Positions 34,801-45,027 of a DNA stretch of 64,000 nucleotides are shown piece after piece. Location: contig NC_089321.1 of NCBI RefSeq assembly GCF_036669915.1, positions 2,198,316 through 2,262,315 on the forward strand. Direction: 5' to 3'. Made by a program: the position numbers and the translations under genes. Position 1 is the first letter of the stretch; each line of letters begins with the position of its first letter. This stretch comes from Pocillopora verrucosa (taxonomy: Eukaryota > Cnidaria > Anthozoa > Scleractinia > Pocilloporidae). The notes under the pieces were generated by a model. That model made no database searches, had not been told where the DNA came from, and saw only the letters and a list, made by a program, of their open reading frames with translations.

Positions 34801-36983
34801 GTCTTTCGCGTTCGCCTCGCGCGTCCCTCCTCTTGCTAAAAGGATGCAAACAAATGAAGTTTGTCCCACAGGCTGAAGGAATTGTTACCACAAAATGAAA
34901 CACTCAACCTATAACCCTAAGAGTGACTGGCTTCTAATTTCTCTTTGCAGTATTACCTTTGAATCGAATGATCACCGATTTTAGAAGCTCCTGATAGTCA
35001 ATCAAATTTTTCTTGCTAGTATCGTTGTTAAGACAACAGAGTGGGTAATATGAAGACTAATGGTAAGGCGTAGAAGAGTTCATTCTCAGAGATAGACAAC
35101 ATAAAAAGTATGATCATGTTGGATAAATTAAGCCGTAGATCTTGGTATAGAGTCGGGCCTTGATCAGTTTCCGCATGGTTTTTATTCCTGTTTTTGTTTG
35201 TTTCTTTGTTTGCTTTCAACGGCTACGACAACAATCATCCATGGAATACCCTTCGACAGGAACTTTTGAATCGAGAGATTCAAACAGTAGTTTTCTCTTT
35301 TAAACACTCCACTATTTTTTTTCTTCTCTCTGCTTCATAGTTGCGTCTCTGATGTCCAGCCTGCATCAGCTTAAAGCCGACAATTCACGCCTCGAAGAAC
35401 GTCTGTCGACCCTAACAAACCGGAAAAACCAGTTATTACAAGTTAATGCCCGGCTGGCCACTCCCATGTCTTGCACAAACACAAGCTCTTCGGTCACGCC
35501 ATCTAACGCGAGGCAACCTGCTGTGAGTGGTCCTGGCGTGACAACTGTAACGCAAGGTGCCTTGTCCACTGATACCAAAACCACACCGAGCAATTATGGT
35601 CCGCGAGGGTCCGTAAGTGCTGGCTCAGATGGGGCACCCAAAAGGGATGTCTCTCCGGGCACTAAGGATGGTAAGGTCCCTCTGAGTTCTAGTGTTAAAC
35701 CAGTGAATGGCAGCGTTGGAGAGAAGGAAATACCTAAAATATCAAATGGGGATTTGAAAGGTGGAAAGAACAAAGAACAGCAAAAGAAAGGTCCAGAGAC
35801 AAATTTGAACACTGCGCTAAGTACGTCTTCGTCCTCGCCGTCCTTTCAGAAGCAGCCGGTGAAGGCAAGTAGTTTGCTTGTCCCGACGGCGGTAAAAACA
35901 GCACTGCCTCCTCAAACACTTTTAGCTCAGCAGGAAAAAGAAAAGCAGCAGAAACAAGCGCAGGTGAATTTGATGTCACAGGTTATTGCACCTGTTCATC
36001 CTACCTCAAAAACAACACAACAGGTACAACAACAACAACAACAACAACAACAGCAACAGCAGTTGCAGTCGCGTTTTCAACCTCAGCAAAAAATTATTCT
36101 TCCTCAGCCATTATCTACGAGTCAGGCGTTTGCAGCGCCATCGTTTCCTCAGACACAGCAGACAGCCAACCAAAAAGTGCTCTTGCAACTGATCCAACAG
36201 GGAGATGATATGCATCGCTTGTCCAGCCAGAATGCCGCCTTCAGCCACGATAAAACACAGCTGGTATCACAGCAGGTTCAGGCCCAGAAGCTGTTGCCAG
36301 GCACAGTACCTGCTCAGCAGTTCGCGACTCAGTCGCTCTCGCTTCCCGGCTACCCAGGGTTTTTGACATTCAGTGATCCAAGGACCGGGGCTCGTGTGGA
36401 TATGATGAAGACCACGCATTTGGCCCCTCTTCCGATGGTCTCGTTGGACAACAATCAGACAGGCCCTAAGGAGCGTTCTCAGGTACGTAGGTGACTAATC
36501 TTACTCGTTCGACTGACTTCTGGTGAAATTGAGCACTAAATTTTACAACCTTGATACTAAACCCTTTTTCATCTGTTTTGTGAGGGGCCCCCCCTCCCTA
36601 AAATGTGGTAAGAACACCAGTGACACACTCGCTTGTAGCTCGCTTGTCATATTCGTTACTCACCACGTTTTGAAGTTTTTTGCGATCCATCATTTAACAA
36701 GTGCAATGCCCGAGTACAAGATTGAATCCAATCTCTACCTTTTCATATGTCGCCTGCTTTTAAGCCCGTACCATACTTATACGACAGCCATAAGTCTTGA
36801 TCGTTGGTACTGCTTCCGGTTCACTTTCAGTATTTCGACATGGATAAAGGTTCCAACGCTGACAAGACTTCCAGAAACGGATAACGTCATTATTACCTGA
36901 TCTCCCTGGTAGGTAAGCAGGCGCATCAACACCTGACTGAAGAGAAGACCGTCTTTCTCAAGGACAGTGGAAATCGAATTTAA
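28834..36983 (+). CDS. MLLT10: AF10/AF17-type PHD-finger protein, 10 exons
   Basis: Exons: 28834-28945, 29031-29110, 30256-30310, 31116-31225, 31808-31911, 32733-32829, 33291-34348, 34644-34732, 35341-36482, 36921-36983; 969 aa. Residues 9-60 are a PHD finger (GCCVCSDERGW, VYCDGHGC). A zinc knuckle and second, extended PHD follow to about 183 (CELCPYKEGALKRTD, WAHVVCALYIPEV, CRHAFHVTCAQ). In the known family this PZP module reads unmodified histone H3 and the protein recruits DOT1L for H3K79 methylation. Exon 7 is Ser/Pro/Lys-rich with an AT-hook (KRKVGRPPLKKK, about 422-433). Exon 8 encodes the octapeptide region (ELLEYQWEQGAQFL) and exon 9 opens with the leucine zipper (SLHQLKADNSRLEERL). 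A polyQ run lies near 797-811. The last exon is the least certain part: reading through the 36483 donor would add only VRR and stop at 36494. It is the single ancestor-like counterpart of MLLT10 and MLLT6; the symbol follows the better-known paralogue. Confidence 0.92.
29452..29608 (+). repeat. Tandem duplication, about 78-bp unit, two copies
   Basis: The unit from GTTTTGTATTTTTTCTG through TCGTCACCTTACATT occurs at 29452 and again at 29530, differing by one T. It lies in AF10-gene intron 2 and the near-identity suggests a recent event. Confidence 0.95.
30338..30548. repeat. TTAACCC-type element copy
   Basis: TTAACCCTTTACACCC at the left and GAGGTGAAAGGGTTAA at the right, in AF10-gene intron 3. 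Subfamily with CATATTCTCCATACTGTTC and GCAAGGAGAAATTAGATG. Confidence 0.85.
32145..32266. repeat. Long hairpin with 60-bp arms
   Basis: Arm 32145-32204 (GGTAATCACATGAGGCCAAG and onward) is complementary to arm 32207-32266 at roughly 53 of 60 positions, with almost no loop. It looks like the end of a foldback element, or a recent inverted duplication. Confidence 0.85.
32270..32530. mobile_element. Short element with 20-bp perfect inverted ends
   Basis: TTATCAATAAAGGGCAAAAT at 32270-32289 is exactly inverted at 32511-32530. The interior is about 220 bp and has repeated ATGCCCTC motifs and CCAATCA boxes. No ORF. A non-autonomous DNA transposon is the simplest reading. Confidence 0.8.
34903..35080. 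repeat. Diverged TTAACCC-family copy
   Basis: AACCCTAAGAGTGACTGGCT, TCTAATTTCTC and TGGTAAGGCGTAGAAGAGTT match the GAGTGACTAGCATCTAAT subfamily. In AF10-gene intron 8. Confidence 0.6.
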
Positions 36984-39018
36984 ATCGTTAAGTTAAATTG
37001 TGTATCTACATGCGTGGAAAGTGAGTCATTCAAGTGGGCCTCGCTTCCACATCTCCTGCCTATATCAAGGCTTGACACGCCGTTCAAGGCTGCTTTGGCG
37101 TATCAAGAACTTCAGTAATGTTCGAAAATATCAGACAGAAATGGAAACGAATTTTCATGGAGCCAAAACTGGGAGGACAGCGAGTGGTTACTGGGCCAGC
37201 CACCCGTTACTAGCAATTGTGGATGATCAAATGAAGAGACCGACCACCCATTAAGGCTTTGTTCTATAGTCAATCCTCTAAGTTTCTCCTGGAGTCAAGG
37301 CACCTGGTCTAAAAATAATTTTACGTACTCCCTTTCCCCTTCCCGATTTTAGCCTTATTGTTCCATTAGACGCCGCAGGGCGTTCATGAAAGCAATATCC
37401 TCAATACGGTCCGCCTCTAGGTGTCTCAACGAGATCGTGCATCAGAGAGAGAACCTTTTTAAAATAATTATACCTCCGTTGTAGCGAATGCAGTGGCACG
37501 TTTTGCAAATCGTTTGTATAAAGTTTTTACGTAGCTTTTAGACTTTCAACTGCATATGGCTTGCAGCCTTACTCTCGATTTGTTTTATTTTCATTATTAT
37601 TTATATTAATATGCGAGAGTGCTATTTTAGTTAGCTGCTAGCGCATACTTTCCCTTCCTTTCTCTCAAGGGTGGGTCATTGTTAGCAACTAAAATTGTCC
37701 AGAGATAGAGATAAAAACGAAACGCAGTGTAATCTTAGAAGCAGTGCTCGTTTAAAGTTGTTTAAAGAGATGCGCGTTTTTTGTTTTGGATGCGCTTGAT
37801 TATTTAACACATAATTATTCCAAAAACGTAGATGTTGCAAAATTCGTAAATTGCCATTGATTGGCTTGGAAAGTTTTGATTCGTTAGCGGCTTTCTGTGG
37901 TGCAGAGACGGATTTCAGAGAGTTATATTATGCGACGAGGTGTACATTTGCTTAATGTGTAAAGCTGATGATAAATATTTCATCGTGACTCTTCTTGTAG
38001 TTCGTGTTTGTTGTTATCTAGACATTTTGGTCCGCTTAAACTTGACTTGGGAGACTTTGCGTTTACAACAAAAACGATCACATATGCAAAATAGCTTTAC
38101 GAATGTCATCGTGGTTCTCGATGATTTAACCGTCCGAATCTGCCGAAACCTAGCTTCCTGTTAAACAGATGTTGCTTTGGTTTTAAGAATTATGGAAAAT
38201 ATGTCTGTTTTGGGGGACAATTCTTAGGGTGTACCTATCCTCTGAACCCTGTGCAGGGCTCGATTTTTGACCATGGTGTTGGCGGTGCAGCGCGAACGCA
38301 CCTAGATGTCTCCTGCTTGTTCGTGCCGGTCCTGCCGTGCAGAAAACCTTGATCCTGCTTCGAGCATGTAAATAAATCAAGCAGGCTATTCTGCGGGTTT
38401 CAAGGAGCGCATTGACCCCAAAGTCTGGTTTCCTTGATAGGGCAATCTCCAATTAAGTTTCGAAATTTATCTAAGACAACATTGTTTTTCCTATACTTTG
38501 CACTGCAATATGATTGGTCCAGAAAACTCGCGCCGCCTTCTCAACCAATAAGACGCAAAACTAAAACCATAATCACGACTAGGTCGCTCGCGCTTCAGGC
38601 GGTTTCCTTTTTTTACTCCGAGTTGTCATTTGCTCCTCGTGATATTTGCCTTGCTCTAATTGGCTGTTGTGGCCGCTTTAGTTTTGGTCTCACGACTCTC
38701 GAAAATCGAAAAGCGCTTTATTTTGTTGGTTAATTTGCAATGTAAGTGGTCTTCCATCTGAATAATAGATTTACACAACAAACACGCAAATCAGTCAACG
38801 AATCAAAAACACAAGAAGGTGATGCCATCATCAACTTTAACTTTTATTGTTTCGTCTAAATATAAAATATATGCAACCATTTTGCAAATTTCATTCATGA
38901 ACAGTAAGAAACAAGTAATAATATCGCCAAGAAATGTAAGAAACCCAAAGAAGTCTGTGCCATTTTCATTGTTCAATGTTTATATTTATGTCAAATTAAG
39001 CCACTGCAAAAGTCTTAA
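36984..39018. other. Intergenic gap, about 2 kb
   Basis: Between the AF10-type gene and the convergent orphan ORF. It should contain the AF10-gene 3'UTR and, at the far end, the 3' side of the orphan. A dispersed repeat lies at 38490-38720. No coding frame is convincing. Confidence 0.55.
38490..38720 (+). repeat. Dispersed ATTGGT-rich repeat, copy 2
   Basis: TATGATTGGTCCAGAAAACT, CTCAACCAATAAGACGCAA, CAGGCGGTTTCC and GCTCTAATTGGCTG follow the same order as the copy at 20290-20510. Confidence 0.65.
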
Positions 39019-39654
39019 TTACTTCCGGAATTTGCGAACCTTTGTAGATTTCGTTCCACCCCTGAACCTTGCGAAGAAGTTTGACAAAGTTGATTTTTTG
39101 TTTTTCTCATTTTCCTCTTCTTCCCAAGCATTTTTGTCCTTTAAATTCAAGGCAACTTGATTAGTAACGCAGACAAGACTTGAACTTGTTTGAATGTCCT
39201 CATCATTGTAGAGCAGATTTCCAGTTATTTCATCTGTATTGATTACATTGAAATTGTTTGACAGAGTGGGCGGTGATGGACCTTCGTCTGACTGCAGCGT
39301 TCTTACAATTTCCTCTGGAAGAACCAACGCGATATCGCAGTCAGTGTCCTCCTCATCTACTTCATATTCTTCAGCTGGCACCACCTTGTTCCTTTTAAGT
39401 CTCCCTCTTTTCTTCTTCCGGTGCCTCACGACTTCTTTGGCGGAGTTTCTGTCAAGTAATTCTCCACTGCTGGTCCCGGCTTCCGGTACAATGGGATAAA
39501 ACACACCTTCATCTACTTTCTCAATTTTCTTCACTCTCGTCTTTCGAACAAATCGGAATCTGACCCTACCGTTCTCGTTTCGTTTTAAACCAAAGCTGAT
39601 CAAAAACATGAAAAAGAAAACCATGGAAGATATCCCGCGAGATACGTGAGACAT
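39019..39654 (-). CDS. Orphan single-exon ORF, 211 aa
   Basis: I do not recognise this protein. One intact frame runs from ATG at 39654 to TAA at 39019. The N-terminus has a short hydrophobic stretch (residues 11-23, MVFFFMFLISFGL), flanked by Arg and by a basic run. It is either a weak signal/anchor or simply a hydrophobic start. A very basic block (RHRKKKRGRLKRNK, about 77-90) is followed by an acidic one (EEYEVDEEDTDCD), and the end is basic again (STKVRKFRK). A structure of this type suits a nuclear or membrane-tethered disordered protein, but no function can be named. It lies divergent from calaxin, 845 bp away. An unseen extra exon is possible. Confidence 0.6.
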   Translation of the reverse strand: MSHVSRGISSMVFFFMFLISFGLKRNENGRVRFRFVRKTRVKKIEKVDEGVFYPIVPEAGTSSGELLDRNSAKEVVRHRKKKRGRLKRNKVVPAEEYEVDEEDTDCDIALVLPEEIVRTLQSDEGPSPPTLSNNFNVINTDEITGNLLYNDEDIQTSSSLVCVTNQVALNLKDKNAWEEEENEKNKKSTLSNFFARFRGGTKSTKVRKFRK

Positions 39655-40499
39655 TTTTGCATGTAAAGTTTTCCTTTTTCACAATGCACACTGATTGCGT
39701 CAAATGCTTATGTCACAGTACAACTCAAATAAGAACAGCGCGCGCACAGTTCTCAAGTCAACATGAAAATTCTCCCTACTTACCATTTTATATTTCGTAC
39801 AACTCTTTTTGGGAGAATTCCACCAAGAAAGATACGACGTATTAACATCACATTAAAGCTGCCTTTTGCTGCCAACATATTACTTTCGACGAAGATTAAA
39901 GGAAACTGCAAAAATTACTTTGGGAACTCGTGGTTCGGTGGGAAAGAAATCAAAACAAGAAAGGCATTACGAACTAAGGAACAAGATCAAGGCTGTACAT
40001 GTAACAGCCAGTTTCTGCTGCACAGAGGGACCAAGAGTTTTGTCCACTCATCGTCTGAGTTTGTAATTAAGCGTGAGCGTCCATGAAACAAAATATGAAA
40101 AGGAAGGGAATTTAACAATGATATCAAGTCTAACCGGTCACTCTTACTTTTTCAATTTGTTTCCACACAGTTTTGTTTCATTTACTTTGTTTCTTCAAGT
40201 TTACTAAGGCAAGACCCCACAGAACGTTAAATCTTATAAACTGTTTTTCTCTAAAAATTTTTTCATCGAATTCAAGCCAGTTGAATTAGAGAAAAGTTGA
40301 TCGGTCAGAAAGATCTACCCAAGCTTGAGATACAATCGGGTTAGTTTATGACAGAGAAGAAACTGGGCAATGACGCGACAAATGCGTGCGATCTGGGGTC
40401 TATTGTTGCATAGCAACGTTAGCAACGTCCCCGCCATCTTTCAATAATACTGTGTGACTAGGAGATTTCTCAAGCTTGGAAAGTTAGATCATTATTAAT
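39655..40499. promoter_or_regulatory. Region between divergent orphan ORF and calaxin
   Basis: 845 bp between two divergent start codons. No domain-bearing frame. It should hold the promoters of both neighbours. Nearest to calaxin is the inverted-repeat-like GTTGCATAGCAAC (40403-40415), which resembles an X-box (RFX-type) motif. Confidence 0.4.
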
Positions 40500-43400
40500 A
40501 TGGCAACAATAACAGCAAGACGAAATCAAGACAAGATCGCCGAGAATCTGGAGCGCGAGACTCACTGTTAGTATGGCAATTATTCTTATATTGCACGTAT
40601 TTCTGTGGTGTATCCAGTTGACTTGTACTTCTCGCATCATGTTTGAAATTAGCTGCTGCTCTCTTCTCCACTGCACTGAAAAGTCCCATGTAATCTAACC
40701 AGGCAGTTGAAAATGCTTCCAAAACTCATTTTGCTCTCAGTTTTGAATTTTTGCATCAATTTATCAAAAATTAAATATTCTTACTTTGTTGAGTTTCTGA
40801 CTGTACGTAACTTAGCGATGAAGTGTTCGAATTCGAAAACTGATCGAGCACCTACCGATCATAGAGCTTTCCATCGTCTTACGCCAGTTTAGAGTCAAAC
40901 GGAAGTAACGATGATGATATCAAATATTTTATTAGGTTAATTTTGATATTATGGGAAATTGACGTCAAGGAATCCCCAGATTCTGTGGTAATGCCCGATA
41001 CTCGGCCACATAGGTGTAGCTAGAGACCATCAGAATGCTATAACTAGGCTATGAACACGAGAGGTAGAACTAAATTGATTATTGTTGCTGAATTATAGCT
41101 TAAACAGAGCCCCTTCCCCATCCAGTTCTATCTCTGATTATCTTCCCTCGCCCTCTTTTGTTTGATGTAACCAGTATGATGACAGGTGCTTAATAGTGAC
41201 ACCACATGCAGCAATCCAGTGATCCTTAATGGATTTGGCTGTATTGTCAATCAGCATCACACCTGGGAAAGGAGACCAATCAGTGTTCATTTGGGAACAT
41301 GGTGCAAAATAGAAATTACATGAAGTGAGATCTAGAATGCACAATGCTTTAAAATCATCATGATTATTTATATGTTGATGTCAAACAATTTAACTCATAA
41401 TTCGCATTTTGTTGAATTAGTGTATTTCATGGTGATATTGTAACAGAATGGATTTTTGATGATTTTATACTTAAAATTTTGCTCCAACTGGGTTTCAGTT
41501 TCTGGAGAGGAGGTCAAGAGCTTGTTAGGAATGTTTGAAAATAATGCAAAGAATGGGAAAATGGATAGGACAACATTTAGAGACATATTGTATAACGATT
41601 TTGGACTGACAGAGGATATCATTATGGACAGAGGTGAGCTTTTTCTTAATCATGATGATGATTAATTTTCTTTCTTAAATGAAGTGAGCCATTATCAGTA
41701 GTGATAAATTCAAGGCTTTCATTCAAGGTCATTGAAAAAAAGTTACCAAATCTCTATTATCCATGTACACCTTTAACTGATCAAGACAGAATTTCTCCCT
41801 GTGCTATCAATACAATATTTAGTAGAAAAGTGATGAGAATAATGAGATTAATATCGATTAAAGGATAATTAGTTGATCCAATACCAAGGAGAATTTCTAA
41901 GGTCAGATTTTAGGAGTGTAAAGAGTAACCTCCCTTTAATGAGTATATGGCATTTGCAGATAATTTCACTATTATCATGGTTAATGGTAATCTTTTGTAA
42001 AGTCAACTTATGAGCCAGAGGGCCAACTGCAAAAGTTCATAGCCCTCTCTGAAGACTGAAGCAATTGGGAATACCACCACTCCTCTCCTCCCCCCTGGAT
42101 GGGATCCCAGTCCCATCAAGTGAAGGCACATTCTATCCCCTTTGTTTACTAGTCAGAGTCCAGGATTTTCCCCATGTTGCCCTCTCACAGAGCCAAACCC
42201 ATGATTAATATCTGCACAGATAATGAATCAAATAATTGATCTGGGCAAAGAAATAGATCTAGGTGAAATCATGCACATATATACATGTAGATCACTGTTA
42301 CTTTTTTAACCTCAAAAGTAATAATTGACTGAGTCAGATTGCCAGACGAAAAAATGTTCAGGTTGAGGTCTGACGTAGAGCTAAATATTTTTTGTTCTGA
42401 CCCACAGTAACTTGGTCAATGAATAGATACTTTTTTTTGTATGTTGCAAGAGGCACAGTGATCACACCACACACTGGCTCTGGAAATTGGCTTATGCAGC
42501 CTTTTCACTCCTCCTTGTGCCATGCTAATACAAGGATTTTTGGTAGTGTTTTTGGTAGAGTATGAGCTGCATGATGTGGATCATTCAATATTTAGTGCTT
42601 ACTGTTAGTAGCATCCAGATAGTGTACATGTAAGAAAGCCACAGATCAAGATAGTTGTTGACATCATTAACCTACTATACAAAGGTATATACTAATTTAT
42701 GAATTTATTTTTATTTTTTAGTATTCCGAGTTTTTGATGAGGATAATGATGGCAATCTTAATATGAAGGAGTGGGTTTGTGGCCTGTCAAAGTTTCTAAA
42801 GGGAACATTTAAGGAGCAAATGGATTGTAAGTTCTAGTTAACAAAAGTAACTAAAAACCTCATCATAATGATAATGCATCTACTGCATATCCACAAATAA
42901 GGACCTAGGGGCTTATTTTATAATTTGAGCCAAAAAGAGGGGTGCTTACCAAAAGGAGAGTGCTTAATCTAGTGAGTTGCTTATTATTCACCTGTACTGA
43001 TTCCACTGTAGTTTAAGCGAAAAAAGTTGTAATTTAAAGTGGCAATAGAAACAGGTTTTTCCTTGTATCCCCACTATATTCAAGGAAGTGAGGGTGGAGG
43101 GGGCAGGCTTTTTTTTAAGAGGGGCACTTATTTGGGAGAGGGCACTTATTTTAGGGAACATAGAGTCTCGATCAATAACATACCATTTTTTATATTCCCC
43201 TAACCTTGAAACTGAGTAACATTTTCAAAAATTTTTTTTTTCCTTACATAGTTTGTTTTAATGTGTATGACCTCAATGGACAAGGCTACATATTACGAGA
43301 ACAAATCCAACACATGTTAAAAGAGTGCATGGTCAAGGTAAGTTCAGGGGGGAGGGGTTCACAGACCAGCTAATGACATCTGCACCACAACCACATACAG

Positions 43401-45027
43401 TTAACGGGGTTCACAGACCAGCTAATGACATCTGCACCACAACCACATACAGTTAATTGTGCAATCTAGCTATTTTGTTATTAGTTGTGATGGTGTTCAA
43501 ATTTTTTTTCCCAGTTTAAAATTGTTGAAAAGAGTATGATTTTCACTCTCCTTTATCTTATATTCTGAATGTCTGAAATGTGGAATTGATCTATAACTTT
43601 TTGAATTAGGAAAAGTTTCAAAAACAGAAGCTCTAGGGAATGCTTGTTTCTGCCATTTGAGGGTTGTACAGTGCCCCCCCCCCCCCCCAATACGAAGGGC
43701 CTAGTAGTCCATAATGGGGGATAACACTATACATGAACCTAAATGACACACACTGTAGATTGGATTCTTTTAAATTTAATCAGAATTCCAAGGTTTAGTT
43801 TGTGAGATTTTGCTACAGGGGGGGTGAAGCAATTCTCCCAGCCAACTCATGGAAAGGCTCGCAGGTCTCTGCTAGTTGACTCAATTTTAAAAATTCTGCA
43901 GAAAAAAAAGGAGGATTTTGCAGCCAATGCAGACTATTTGTTTTTTCTTGACCCTCAGTCATCAACTGAAGAAGATGCAGATGAACAAGTAAAAGACCTT
44001 GTTGATTTATCGCTGAAGAAAATGGTGTGTTCTGGGTTATATGCTTGTCTGATACATGTATTTAAGTTTCCTCATCACAGGAAGTGATTCAACCATACAG
44101 GTCTTGGACTGTGTACAGTTATTTGTAATTTTCCAGAAAAAATATTTTTAAGGTACATGCTTGGATTAACTTAACAAATTGCTGATTTATATTGCAAACA
44201 AAAAGAGAGTGACACAGATCAATGTTAACAAGAAAGAGCAAACCTTGATTATTGAAAACTTTATTTTGCCAACGCACTGGATAACTGTGATAATCTTTCA
44301 AATAACCAATCCCAGTTTAAAGAAAATAAGAAATTTGTTGTTTCTAATATTTTGCTCACCAGGATGAGGATAAAGATGGAAAGATTTCACTAAATGATTT
44401 CAAAACTGCTGTAACCAAAGAGAAACTTCTCCTGGAGATATTTGGAAAATGTCTGCCTGGATCCAAGGTTTGTACTACCTTGAATTAACAGACTTGTCAC
44501 ATGAGAAATGTCCTTGATTCTGGTCTTTGCAAGCATGCTGGCATAAAATTGATGAGACTAAGATATGTCAAGCAGGTGGTTAGTCAGGCTTGCACCATGA
44601 AGACTTTTGTCAATCCCCCCCCCCCCCCCCCACCTCTGAGAATCTCGTCATATATGTCTGAGTGTATAATGTGTTGAGAAAAGATGAAATCACCGGTCAG
44701 AGTAAACGATGATCATCTTCAGTTCCCTTTTGACTTTGTTGCAGAAGTTTACAACCATTAGGTTTTGTCACACAATGCCCTTTCTTCTCCAAATTTTGTG
44801 ATGAGACCTAAGAACTGCTGCATAGGAAATTATTTGTTGGCTGATTGTGGTGTGCCTTTTCTGTATTTTGGCAGTTGATAACTGCCTAACTGTCCATGAG
44901 AGGGAACTATTTTTCACTTTTTCTGCTCGTTATTTTCAGCATCATGTGGCTAGTTGTTTGACTATGTATATCTTCCTTTTCATTCTAGGAAATAGCAAAA
45001 TTTCTTCAGAGTTTTGCAAGCTGTTAA
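40500..45027 (+). CDS. CLXN: Calaxin (EF-hand protein of motile cilia), 7 exons
   Basis: Exons: 40500-40566, 41499-41633, 42722-42826, 43252-43337, 43959-44024, 44363-44467, 44989-45027; 200 aa, close to the 211 of human CLXN/EFCAB1. Family signatures are present: [50 protein letters not shown] and [16 protein letters not shown]-hand loops are at 73-84, 109-120 and 154-165. Calaxin is known to bind outer-arm dynein and tune ciliary beating with calcium. The second loop has Gln at positions 5 and 12, where acidic residues normally bind calcium. The open frame upstream of exon 5 (43824-43958) is intron: the acceptor at 43958 gives the family-correct join [12 protein letters not shown]. The short last exon ([12 protein letters not shown]) is placed by phase and acceptor and is somewhat less certain. 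Confidence 0.92.
41765..41928. repeat. TTAACCC-family copy, degraded ends
   Basis: CACCTTTAACTGATCAAGAC at the left and TAGGAGTGTAAAGAGTAA at the right; interior GTTGATCCAATACCAAGG matches 47101-47307. In calaxin intron 2. Confidence 0.65.
42899..43167 (+). repeat. Dispersed GGGCACTTATTT-type repeat
   Basis: Recurrent motifs GGGGCTTATTTTATAATTTG, GTGCTTACC, GTGCTTAATC, GGGGCACTTATTTGGGAG and GGGCACTTATTTTAGGG. Related in reverse to 8500-8615. In calaxin intron 3. Confidence 0.5.
43354..43456 (+). repeat. Tandem duplication, 52-bp unit, two copies
   Basis: The unit starting GGGGTTCACAGACCAGCTAA and ending CCACATACAGTTAA occurs at 43354 and 43406 with essentially no differences, just after the calaxin exon 4 donor. 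Confidence 0.95.
43674..43688 (+). repeat. Poly-C homopolymer (15 C)
   Basis: Uninterrupted C run in calaxin intron 4. A 17-C run lies at 44615-44631 in intron 6. Confidence 0.9.

Noticed and set aside
39657-40086. Overlapping frames between the orphan ORF and calaxin
   Set aside because: Short, mutually overlapping, no domains; more likely promoter/5' regions.
43824-43958. Open frame directly upstream of calaxin exon 5 that could extend the exon
   Set aside because: The acceptor at 43958 gives the family-correct join between MVK and SSTEEDADE in phase 0; the upstream frame adds a segment absent from calaxins and starts in intronic sequence.
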